From assembly GCA_964019425.1 (NCBI GenBank), contig OZ025863.1, positions 124,001 through 188,000 on the forward strand: DNA of 64,000 nucleotides, in the 5' to 3' direction. The DNA is from Flectonema sp. DT1601. Its lineage: Eukaryota; Euglenozoa; Diplonemea; Diplonemida; Diplonemidae. Numbering within the stretch: position 1 is the stretch's first letter; every line of letters begins with the position of its first letter. The notes under the pieces were generated by a model. It was given only the letters and a program-made list of their open reading frames with translations. It was not told the DNA's origin and made no database searches. The position numbers were made by a program, and so were the translations under genes. Shown here one piece after another: positions 22,361-32,722 of this stretch.

Positions 22361-25300
22361 TACACCAGCAGCTAACAAACAACATAAAATTGAAGATCAG
22401 TTGCCAGAGTATTTCAACCATGGTAGAATACTCGCCCCTCTGGCAGGGATTATCCCAGACTTGTCCTTTAATTTAGTTGGACACCATGGCTTACAACCCT
22501 TCCAGAGGGAAGCACCATTATGACTTCTATTTTTTTTCTTCAAGAAAATCATAAGGTGGGAACAAAGAAAAATGCTAAGAGGAACCCCCTATTAACACCT
22601 AAGACATCTAAACTGCAGCCCAGCCTATGCCCAATGCACTAACAGGTCATTCCCTCACACTCAGATCAAAAAATCAAAGTTCAGAGTGCATCTTAGCGTG
22701 AATGAGAGAATTTCCTCCCGCTTATTTTGAACAAAAGGGATAGGAGAAGGGATAGAAAACGAACATAAAAATAAAATTCTAAGTGAGAAACACTTAGCAG
22801 AAACACTTAGCAGCTTTTAAGGAGCTGAAAAGCAAAAAAAAAATCTAAGTGAGAAACACTTAGTAGAAACAATTTGTAGCTAATTAAGCTGAAAATAAAA
22901 AAATAAAAAATTTCTAAGTGAGAAATACTTAGCAACTTTTAGAACAAATATTTCAGTAAATAACCTGTAATGATTAAACCATTACAAGTTTGATGCCAAA
23001 ACTGACAAGGACTGAGTTGAATTTCCAGGTGAGATTTGGACTGTTAGCTTTTGGCTAAGGCCCTCCCTGAAGAGCAAGAACAAAAAAACTACTCACACCT
23101 GAAGAAAACATACACAAAGAACACACTGTAAGCTGTGTGTGTATTTTGTGTTTGTCACAACAGGAGAGAAAAGAAAGAATGTCAAGGTTGGTCACCTTGC
23201 CTATCAACGCACAACATTGGTGGTCTCTACTAGACCCTGAGTGATCCCACTGGATCTCTCATCGTTCATAGTACCCTGTGTGAAGTTATAAAATCAAAGG
23301 TAAACTATGAACTACAAATGACTTAGCCTGTTATTATAATGCCACAGGCAGGCCCTGCATTCAGCAACTATCCAGCAGTGCTTGGATGTCCTGATCTTCT
23401 TCTAAAAAAAAGAAAGAAAAACAAAACTGTAGCTGGGATCACTCAGGATCAACAGACTACCAATGCTACCTGTTGTACTTGCTCACTATGGGGGGTGATG
23501 CCAAACACCCAGAAGTACTAAACTACTTTCCTTTTTGCTGCCCAGGGGTTTCTGACCAGAACTAATAGAAAATAAAAAGTAGATGGGAAACAATAAAAAG
23601 TAAAATGGATATAACTGAAGTTAAACAAGACAAATGAAGTAACAGACCAGAACAGAAAGAGGATTGTAATAGAAGATTACAAATAAAAAAATGCAAGTAT
23701 CAACACATAATCAAGATACACCAGCAGCTAACAAACAACATAAAATTGAAGATCAGTTGCCAGAGTATTTCAACCATGGTAGAATACTCGCCCCTCTGGC
23801 AGGGATTATCCCAGACTTGTCCTTTAATTTAGTTGGACACCATGGCTTACAACCCTTCCAGAGGGAAGCACCATTATGACTTCTATTTTTTTTCTTCAAG
23901 AAAATCATAAGGTGGGAACAAAGAAAAATGCTAAGAGGAACCCCCTATTAACACCTAAGACATCTAAACTGCAGCCCAGCCTATGCCCAATGCACTAACA
24001 GGTCATTCCCTCACACTCAGATCAAAAAATCAAAGTTCAGAGTGCATCTTAGCGTGAATGAGAGAATTTCCTCCCGCTTATTTTGAACAAAAGGGATAGG
24101 AGAAGGGATAGAAAACGAACATAAAAATAAAATTCTAAGTGAGAAACACTTAGCAGAAACACTTAGCAGCTTTTAAGGAGCTGAAAAGCAAAAAAAAAAT
24201 CTAAGTGAGAAACACTTAGTAGAAACAATTTGTAGCTAATTAAGCTGAAAATAAAAAAATAAAAAATTTCTAAGTGAGAAATACTTAGCAACTTTTAGAA
24301 CAAATATTTCAGTAAATAACCTGTAATGATTAAACCATTACAAGTTTGATGCCAAAACTGACAAGGACTGAGTTGAATTTCCAGGTGAGATTTGGACTGT
24401 TAGCTTTTGGCTAAGGCCCTCCCTGAAGAGCAAGAACAAAAAAACTACTCACACCTGAAGAAAACATACACAAAGAACACACTGTAAGCTGTGTGTGTAT
24501 TTTGTGTTTGTCACAACAGGAGAGAAAAGAAAGAATGTCAAGGTTGGTCACCTTGCCTATCAACGCACAACATTGGTGGTCTCTACTAGACCCTGAGTGA
24601 TCCCACTGGATCTCTCATCGTTCATAGTACCCTGTGTGAAGTTATAAAATCAAAGGTAAACTATGAACTACAAATGACTTAGCCTGTTATTATAATGCCA
24701 CAGGCAGGCCCTGCATTCAGCAACTATCCAGCAGTGCTTGGATGTCCTGATCTTCTTCTAAAAAAAAGAAAGAAAAACAAAACTGTAGCTGGGATCACTC
24801 AGGATCAACAGACTACCAATGCTACCTGTTGTACTTGCTCACTATGGGGGGTGATGCCAAACACCCAGAAGTACTAAACTACTTTCCTTTTTGCTGCCCA
24901 GGGGTTTCTGACCAGAACTAATAGAAAATAAAAAGTAGATGGGAAACAATAAAAAGTAAAATGGATATAACTGAAGTTAAACAAGACAAATGAAGTAACA
25001 GACCAGAACAGAAAGAGGATTGTAATAGAAGATTACAAATAAAAAAATGCAAGTATCAACACATAATCAAGATACACCAGCAGCTAACAAACAACATAAA
25101 ATTGAAGATCAGTTGCCAGAGTATTTCAACCATGGTAGAATACTCGCCCCTCTGGCAGGGATTATCCCAGACTTGTCCTTTAATTTAGTTGGACACCATG
25201 GCTTACAACCCTTCCAGAGGGAAGCACCATTATGACTTCTATTTTTTTTCTTCAAGAAAATCATAAGGTGGGAACAAAGAAAAATGCTAAGAGGAACCCC

Positions 25301-25726
25301 CTATTAACACCTAAGACATCTAAACTGCAGCCCAGCCTATGCCCAATGCACTAACAGGTCATTCCCTCACACTCAGATCAAAAAATCAAAGTTCAGAGTG
25401 CATCTTAGCGTGAATGAGAGAATTTCCTCCCGCTTATTTTGAACAAAAGGGATAGGAGAAGGGATAGAAAACGAACATAAAAATAAAATTCTAAGTGAGA
25501 AACACTTAGCAGAAACACTTAGCAGCTTTTAAGGAGCTGAAAAGCAAAAAAAAAATCTAAGTGAGAAACACTTAGTAGAAACAATTTGTAGCTAATTAAG
25601 CTGAAAATAAAAAAATAAAAAATTTCTAAGTGAGAAATACTTAGCAACTTTTAGAACAAATATTTCAGTAAATAACCTGTAATGATTAAACCATTACAAG
25701 TTTGATGCCAAAACTGACAAGGACTG

Positions 25727-25842
25727 AGTTGAATTTCCAGGTGAGATTTGGACTGTTAGCTTTTGGCTAAGGCCCTCCCTGAAGAGTTGAATTTCCAGGT
25801 GAGATTTGGACTGTTAGCTTTTGGCTAAGGCCCTCCCTGAAG
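25727..25842 (+). repeat. 58-bp tandem duplication of the conserved hairpin segment
   Basis: Unit 10 contains the segment from GAGTTGAATTTCCAGG to CCCTCCCTGAA twice in a row. It includes the hairpin TTAGC-TTTTG-GCTAA. It is the only length change other than U931 seen in this array. Confidence 0.85.
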
Positions 25843-26333
25843 AGCAAGAACAAAAAAACTACTCACACCTGAAGAAAACATACACAAAGAACACACTGTA
25901 AGCTGTGTGTGTATTTTGTGTTTGTCACAACAGGAGAGAAAAGAAAGAATGTCAAGGTTGGTCACCTTGCCTATCAACGCACAACATTGGTGGTCTCTAC
26001 TAGACCCTGAGTGATCCCACTGGATCTCTCATCGTTCATAGTACCCTGTGTGAAGTTATAAAATCAAAGGTAAACTATGAACTACAAATGACTTAGCCTG
26101 TTATTATAATGCCACAGGCAGGCCCTGCATTCAGCAACTATCCAGCAGTGCTTGGATGTCCTGATCTTCTTCTAAAAAAAAGAAAGAAAAACAAAACTGT
26201 AGCTGGGATCACTCAGGATCAACAGACTACCAATGCTACCTGTTGTACTTGCTCACTATGGGGGGTGATGCCAAACACCCAGAAGTACTAAACTGCTTTC
26301 CTTCTTGCTGCCCAGGAGTTTCTGACCAGAACT

Positions 26334-26730
26334 GAATTTCGATAAGTGGGAAGTAACGGACTGGGAGCTTTTGGCTCCTGCCCTATTCCCGACGTAAACT
26401 TTCTTTTTATTTTTTTTTTTTTTTTAACAGGCCCAAAGGGCGACAATGATGGTTGCTGACCAAGGAATAATATTCAAATGAATTTTCGTTTCAAAGAAAC
26501 GAACAGAATTAAGAGAGAGGTAGAGAAAAAAAAAAAAAAAAAAAAAAAGAAAGAATAGAAAAAAAATATGAAGAGGAAATAATCAAACATGAAAAAAAAA
26601 AAAAAAAAATAAAATATAAATAAAAAACGTTGTATGAAAAAGGAAAAAAAGAAAAAAAAAAGACCAGAAAAGGAAAGAGAAAATGAAAAGGTATAATATT
26701 ATTGTGGGGATATGAGGATAGCAGGGAGAT

Positions 26731-26768
<38 letters not shown>
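26334..26768 (+). repeat. HEAD module
   Basis: Starts GAATTTCGATAAGTGGG directly after the last U1356 unit, with which it shares GAATTTC. The hairpin GGAGC-TTTTG-GCTCC lies at 26364-26378. HEAD-3 follows and SAT continues from it. Confidence 0.9.
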
Positions 26769-27021
26769 TTATTATTTAAAAAAAGGAAACAATCAGTTTA
26801 GCGTCTCGATCAGGACGGAAAATAGAAATTAATCGACATAGTCGATCGATAGAAAAAAAACAATGATAACATTGTTTATTCCTTTTTTTTTTTTTTTTTT
26901 TTATTCTTTTTATTTATTTTTAAAGAAAAAACAATCAGTTTAGCGTCCTGACCAGGACGGAAAATTGAAAGTGATCCACATAGTCGATCGATAGAAAAAA
27001 GACAATGATAACATTGTTTAT

Positions 27022-27054
<33 letters not shown>

Positions 27055-27446
27055 CTTTTAATTATTTTAAAGAAAAAACAATCAGTTTAGCGTCTTGACC
27101 AGGACGGAAAATAGAAAGTGATCGACATAGTCGATCGATAAAAAACAATGATAACATTGTTTATTCCTTTTTTTTTTCTTTTTTTTTTATTCTTTTTATT
27201 TATTTTTAAAGAAAAAACAATCAGTTTAGCGTCCTGACCAGGACGGAAAATAGAAAGTAATCGACATAGTCGATCGATAAAAAAAAAACAATGATAACAT
27301 TGTTTATTCCTTTTTTTTTTCTTTTTTTTTATTCTTTTTATTTATTTTTAAAGAAAAAACAATCAGTTTAGCGTCCTGACCAGGACGGAAAATTGAAAGT
27401 GATCGACATAGTCGATCGATAAAAAAACAATGATAACATTGTTTAT

Positions 27447-27477
<31 letters not shown>

Positions 27478-28251
27478 CCTTTTAATTATTTTTTAAAGAA
27501 AAAACAATCAGTTTAGCGTCTTGACCAGGACGGAAAATAGAAAGTGATCGACATAGTCGATCGATAAAAAACAATGATAACATTGTTTATTCTTTTTTTT
27601 TTTTTTTTTTTTTTTTAATCCTTTTTATTATTTTAAAGAAAAAACAATCAGTTTAGCGTCTTGACCAGGACGGAAAATAGAAAGTGATCGACATAGTCGA
27701 TCGATAAAAAAACAATGATAACATTGTTTATTCTTTTTTTTTTTTTTTTTTTAAATTCTTTTTATTTATTTTTAAAGAAAAAAAACGGAAAATAAAAATT
27801 AGTCGACAAAGTCGAACGATAAAAAAAAACAATGATAACATTGTTTATTCTTTTTTTTTTTGTTTTTTTTTATATTCTTTTTTATTAATTTTGAAAAAAA
27901 AACAATCAGTTTAGCGTCTTGACCAGGACGGAAAATAGAAAGTAATCGACATAGTCGATCGATAAAAAAAACAATGATAACATTGTTTACTCTTTTTTTT
28001 TTTTTTTTTTAAATTCTTTTTATTTTAAAAAGAAAAAAAACGGAAAATAGAAATTAGTCAACAAAGTCGAACGATAAAAAAAAAAACAATGATAACATTG
28101 TTTATTCTTTTTTTTTTATTTTTTTTTTTATATTCTTTTTTATTAATTTTGAAAAAAAAAACAATCAGTTTAGCGTCTTGACCAGGACGGAAAATAGAAA
28201 GTGATCGACATAGTCGATCGATAAAAAAAAAACAATGATAACATTGTTTAT

Positions 28252-28288
<37 letters not shown>

Positions 28289-29340
28289 CTTTTTTTTTTT
28301 TTAAAGAAAAAACAATCAGTTTAGCGTCTTGACCAGGACGGAAAATAGAAAGTAATCGACATAGTCGATCGATAAAAAAAACAATGATAACATTGTTTAT
28401 TCTTTTTTTTTTTTTTTTTAAATCTTTTTATTTATTTTTTAAAAAGAAAAAAAAAAAACGGAAAATAGAAATTAGTCAACAACGTCGAACGATAAAAAAA
28501 AAAACAATGATAACATTGTTTATTCTTTTTTTTTTTATTTTTTTTTGTATTCTTTTTTATTAATTTTGAAAAAAAAACAATCAGTTTTGCGTCTTGACCA
28601 GGACGGAAAATAGAAAGTGATCGACATAGTCGATCGATAAAAAAACAATGATAACATTGTTTATTCTTTTTTTTTTTTTTTTTTTTTTTAAATCCTTTTT
28701 ATTATTTTTAAAGAAAAAACAATCAGTTTAGCGTCTTGACCAGGACGAAAAATAGAAAGTGATCGACATAGTCGATCGATAAAAAAACAATGATAACATT
28801 GTTTATTCTTTTTTTTTTTTTTCTTCTTTTTTTTAAATCCTTCTTTTTATTTTTTAAAGAAAAAACAATCAGTTTAGCGTCTTGACCAGGACGGAAAATA
28901 GAAAGTAATCGACATAGTCGATCGATAAAATAAAAACAATGATAACATTGTTTATTCCTTTTTTTTTTTTTTTTATTCTTTTTATTTATTTTTAAAGAAA
29001 AAAACGGAAAATAGAAAGTAATCGACATAGTCGATCGATAAAAAAACAATGATAACATTGTTTATTCTTTTTTTTTTTTTTTTTTTTTTAAATTCTTTTT
29101 ATTTATTTTTTAAGAAAAAAACGGAGAATAGAAATTAGTCGACAAAGTCGAACGATAAAAAAACAATGATAACATTGTTTATTCTTTTTTTTATTTTTTT
29201 TTTTATATTCTTTTTTATTAATTTTGAAAAAAAAAAAAAAACAATCAGTTTAGCGTCTTGACCAGGACGGAAAATAGAAAGTAATCGACATAGTCGATCG
29301 ATAAAAATACAATGATAACATTGTTTAATCTTTTATAATT
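26769..29340 (+). repeat. SAT palindromic satellite array
   Basis: About twenty monomers, mainly A type on the left and alternating A/B on the right. Palindromes are as in the other blocks; several A monomers have the fully paired CGTCCTGACCAGGACG. The last monomer decays into TTTTATAATTTTTTATT before a different spacer. No genes. Confidence 0.9.
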
Positions 29341-29573
29341 TTTTATTTTTTTTTTTGTTTTAAAAAAAAAAAAAAAAAACAAGCGGAATTGATCATAATG
29401 GGTGGTAGGGGTTGTTATAACTTCGTTTGAAAATTCTTCTTTTTTGATTTCTTTTTTTTTTTCTTTTTACAGGAGTTAAGATCACTTTCAGGAGACAACA
29501 CATTAACAAGAGCAGCAAGCAGAGTTGACACTATCAATTCAAATTTGAAATACCGGGAATTAATTTACAAGGA
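29341..29573 (+). repeat. Spacer repeat S, copy 1
   Basis: Begins near CAAGCGGAATTGATCATAAT and includes ACAGGAGTTAAGATCACTT. Found again at 31690-31949 and, truncated, at 40495-40672. It follows decayed SAT monomers here and at 40495. Function unknown, no ORF. Confidence 0.7.
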
Positions 29574-29678
29574 GGTATCTCAAGTGACTTGGTATCTCTA
29601 GCGTGTCGGTATCTCTGGAGTGCTGGTATCTCGTATGTGCGTTGGTATCTCATGAGTGATGGTATCTCTTGTGCATTA
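29574..29678 (+). repeat. GGTATCTC minisatellite, six copies
   Basis: Six units of 17-19 bp, each beginning GGTATCTC followed by 9-11 variable bases rich in GTG. A second array with recognisably matching unit order is at 31950-32050. Confidence 0.85.
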
Positions 29679-29940
29679 GAGAAACGAAAAAGAATGTCAT
29701 GACCATGACGGAAGAATTGAGGAATTGAGTTAACATGTTCAATTTAACTTATTTAAACTTTTTTTTTTTTTTTAACAGACCGTAACTATTTGAAAATAAA
29801 ATGTAGATGGGAAACAGTGAAAAGTAAAATGGATGATAAAATTAAATGAGAAATATGACATAACAGACCAGATAGAGAGTATTAAAAGGAAATTGAAAAG
29901 GAAAAGAGAAACTAGGTTAACACTTATTTAAAATTAAGAC
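29679..29940 (+). repeat. Diverged U1356-related piece
   Basis: It contains GTCATGACCATGAC (29696-29709), a paired variant of the SAT palindrome, and from about 29780 the words ACAGACCGTAACTATTTGAAAAT and TAGATGGGAAACAGTGAAAA, which are diverged versions of the U1356 stretch after CTGACCAGAAC. Related pieces are at 32341-32445 and 36076-36240. No gene. Confidence 0.6.
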
Positions 29941-30744
29941 CGGTTAGTCAGTTTAAGGTCTTGACTAGGACCAACAAAAAAGAAAGAAAAAAAAATTTAA
30001 CGATCAAGCTGAGCTGATCTTGTTTTTATTACAAATAGGGGAGCGGGAGGGATGGAAGGAATAGAGGAAAAAAAAAAGAAAAGGTTGATCAATTGGATCT
30101 GATCGTCGAGAAGAGGAAATTTTTTTAAAGGTTGATCGGTATAGCCGATCGTTGAGAAAAATAAACAGATATAAATACAATCAGTTTAAATTAAAAAAAG
30201 AAAAAAAGATTAACGATCAAGCTGAGCTGATCTTGTTTTTATTACAAATAGGGGAGCGGGAGGGATGGAAGGAATAGAGGAAAAAAAAAGAAAAGGTTGA
30301 TCAATTGGATCTGATCGTCGAGAAGAAGAAATTATTTTAAAGGTTGATCGGTATAGCCGATCGTCGAGAAAAATAAACAGATATAAATACAATCAGTTTA
30401 AATTAAAAAAAGAAAAAAAGATTAACGATCAAGCTGAGCTGATCTTGTTTTTATTTAAAATTAGGGGAGCGGGAGGGATGGAAGGAATAAAGGAAAAAAA
30501 AAAAAAAAAAAGGTCGATCAATTGGATCTGATCGTCGAGAAGAAGAAAACAATTATTTATAAAAAAAAAATGGTCGGTATAGCCGATCGTTGAGAAAAGA
30601 ACAGATATAAATACAATCGGTTTTGGTGATCGACGAGTGGAGCGATCACTTGACAAGAAGGAAAAAGAAAGGACCGATTAATTGGGGCTTTGATTGTATT
30701 CCCAAGGCATGTTTTTTTTTTTTTTTTTTTATTATTCATTTACT
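29941..30744 (+). repeat. GATC-rich cousin of SAT, three tandem copies plus end piece
   Basis: It opens with GGTCTTGACTAGGACC (29957-29972), followed by three copies (period about 211 bp) of GATCAAGCTGAGCTGATC ... TGATCGGTATAGCCGATCG ... CAATCAGTTTAA. The word order (CAGTTTA, TTGAC palindrome, ATCG-TAG-CGAT palindrome) parallels SAT. It ends with a unique piece containing GTGATCGACGAGTGGAGCGATCAC. Short frames here are spurious. Confidence 0.75.
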
Positions 30745-31662
30745 TAATAGAAAATAAAAAGTAGATGGGAAACAATAAAAAGTAAAATGGATATAACTGA
30801 AGTTAAACAAGACAAATGAAGTAACAGACCAGAACAGAAAGAGAATTGTAATAGAAGATTACAAATAAAAAAATGCAAGTATCAACACATTATCAAGATA
30901 CACCAGCAGCTAACAAACAACATAAAATTGAAGATCAGTTGCCAGAGTATTTCAACCATGGTAGAATACTCGCCCCTCTGGCAGGGATTATCCCAGACTT
31001 GTCCTTTAATCTAGTTGGACACCATGGCTTACAACCCTTCCAGAGGGAAGCACCATTATGACTTCTATTTTTTTTCTTCAAGAAAATCATAAGGTGGGAA
31101 CAAAGAAAAATGCTAAGAGGAACCCCCTATTAACACCTAAGACATCTAAACTGCAGCCCAGCCTATGCCCAATGCACTAACAGGTCATTCCCTCACACTC
31201 AGATCAAAAAAAATCAAAGTTCAGAGTGCATCTTAGCGTGAATGAGAGAATTTCCTCCCGCTTATTTTGAACAAAAGGGATAGGAGAAGGGATAGAAAAC
31301 GAACATAAAAATAAGATTCTAAGTGAGAAACACTTAGTAGAAACACTTAGCAGCTTTTAAGGAGCTGAAAAGCAAAAAAAAAATCTAAGTGAGAAACACT
31401 TAGTAGAAACAATTTGTAGCTAATTAAGCTGAAAGTAAAAAAATAAAAAATTTCTAAGTGAGAAATACTTAGCAACTTTATGACTTAGCCTGTTATTATA
31501 ATGCCACAGGCAGGCCCTGCATTCAGCAACTATCCAGCAGTGCTTGGATGTCCTGATCTTCTTCTAAAAAAAAGAAAGAAAAACAAAACTGTAGCTGGGA
31601 TCACTCAGGATCAACAGACTACCAATGCTACCTGTTGTACTTGCTCACTATGGGGGGTGATG
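30745..31662 (+). repeat. Partial U1356 unit with an internal deletion
   Basis: Runs from AATAGAAAATAAAAAGTAG to GGGGGGTGATGC. About 500 bp between the third CTAAGTGAGAAA hairpin (ending ACTTAGCAACTTTA) and ATGACTTAGCCTG are missing, including the conserved TTTTG-loop hairpin. The 12404-type structured region is kept. It ends in an A run before spacer S. Confidence 0.85.
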
Positions 31663-31677
31663 CAAAAGAAAAGAAAG

Positions 31678-31710
<33 letters not shown>

Positions 31711-31949
31711 AGCGGAATTGATCATAATGGGTGGCAGGGGTTGATATAACTTCATTTGAAAATTCTTCTTTTTTAATTTCTTTTTTTTCGAAATTTTTTT
31801 TTTATTTAACAGGAGTTAAGATCACTTACATGAGTTAACACAACACAGATACGAGAGTAGCAAAATGAGGTAACACTACCAATTCAACAAAAAATAATCA
31901 GGATCGGACACAAGGAGGAGAGTTCATTCTACCTCTCACTGTCCTTGCT
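31663..31949 (+). repeat. A-rich run and spacer repeat S, copy 2
   Basis: A long A run is followed by AAGCGGAATTGATCATAAT and the rest of S as at 29341. No gene. Confidence 0.7.
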
Positions 31950-32053
31950 GGTATCTTAAGTGTCTTGGTATCTCTTGTGTGTCGGTATCTCGGAAGTGCT
32001 GGTATCTCGTATGTGCGTTGGTATCTCTTGCGTGTTGGTATCTCTTGCACAGA
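31950..32053 (+). repeat. GGTATCTC minisatellite, second array
   Basis: Six units of 17-19 bp. The fourth unit (GTATGTGCGTT after GGTATCTC) matches the fourth unit of the first array, so the two arrays were copied with their S flank. Confidence 0.8.
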
Positions 32054-32247
32054 GAATTTCGATAAAGTGGGAAGTAACGGACTGGGAGCTTTTGGCTCCT
32101 GCCCTATTCCCGATGTAAACTTTCTTTTTATTTTTATTTTTTTTTAACAGGCCCAAAGGGCGACAATGATGGTTGCTGACCAAGGAATAATATTCAAATG
32201 AATTTTCGTTTCAAAGAAACGAACAGAATTAAGAGAGAGGCAGAGGA

Positions 32248-32280
<33 letters not shown>

Positions 32281-32445
32281 GAAAAAAAAAAAAAAAAAAT
32301 GTAGAGGAAATAATCAAACATAATAAAAAAAAAAAAAATATTGAGTTAACATGATCAGTTTTATTTATCATCAGAGACAGACCGGAACTATTTGAAAATA
32401 AAATGTAGATGGGAAACAGTGAAAATTAAAATAATTAAATTATTA
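32054..32445 (+). repeat. HEAD-5, partial HEAD-3 and a U1356-related piece
   Basis: GAATTTCGATAAAGTGGG and the GGAGC-TTTTG-GCTCC hairpin open the module. HEAD-3 breaks off near 32340 and is joined to ACAGACCGGAACTATTTGAAAATAA..., a diverged U1356 segment like 29780. No gene. Confidence 0.8.
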
Positions 32446-32601
32446 AATAAATAATAAATAAAAAAAAAAAAAAAAAAAAAAAAAGAGCATCTCCCTGCTA
32501 TCCCTCATATCCCCACAATAATATTATACCTTTTCATTTTCTCTTTCCTTTTCTGGTCTTTTTTTTTCTTTTTTTTCCTTTTTCATACAACGTTTTTTAT
32601 T

Positions 32602-32633
<32 letters not shown>

Positions 32634-32673
32634 TTCATGTTTGATTATTTCCTCTTCATTTTTTTTTTTTTTC

Positions 32674-32706
<33 letters not shown>

Positions 32707-32722
32707 TCTCTGCCTCTCTCTT
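32446..32722 (-). repeat. HEAD-3, inverted; downstream half of a HEAD split by U1356
   Basis: On the minus strand this is the purine-rich part of HEAD from AAGAGAGAGGCAGAG onward. The HEAD-5 half lies at 35898-36075, and the inverted U1356 array is between them, so the array was inserted into one HEAD. Confidence 0.85.

Larger units (their letters stand above)
11354..26333 (+). repeat. U1356 tandem array, ten units
   Basis: Units start (arbitrary phase at GAATTTCCTCCCGC) at 11354, 12710, 14066, 15422, 16778, 18134, 20421, 22708, 24064 and 25420. The period is exactly 1,356 bp except where U931 is inserted (units 6 and 7) or 58 bp are duplicated (unit 10). Inner units are virtually identical. 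The first and last share older variants (CTGCTTTCCTTCTTGC) also found in the inverted array or the LINE insertion. Each unit holds three CTAAGTGAGAAA-type hairpins, a TGTAATG/CATTACA hairpin and the region described at 12404. ORFs of 60-78 codons recur but have no coding character I trust. Confidence 0.95.

Noticed and set aside
11985-26291. Repeated ORFs of 60-78 codons (MPQAGPAFSNYP..., MQVSTHNQDTP...) in every U1356 unit
   Set aside because: They recur only because the unit is repeated almost without change, include poly-Lys from A runs, and show no domain, start context or frame-specific conservation in diverged units.
11354-26333. CRISPR-like array
   Set aside because: The period is 1,356 bp with no short repeat-spacer pattern, and the context is eukaryotic.
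26364-26390. HDV-like or hammerhead ribozyme at the HEAD-5 hairpin
   Set aside because: The hammerhead core words are missing, and the stems do not nest in the HDV double-pseudoknot pattern by eye.
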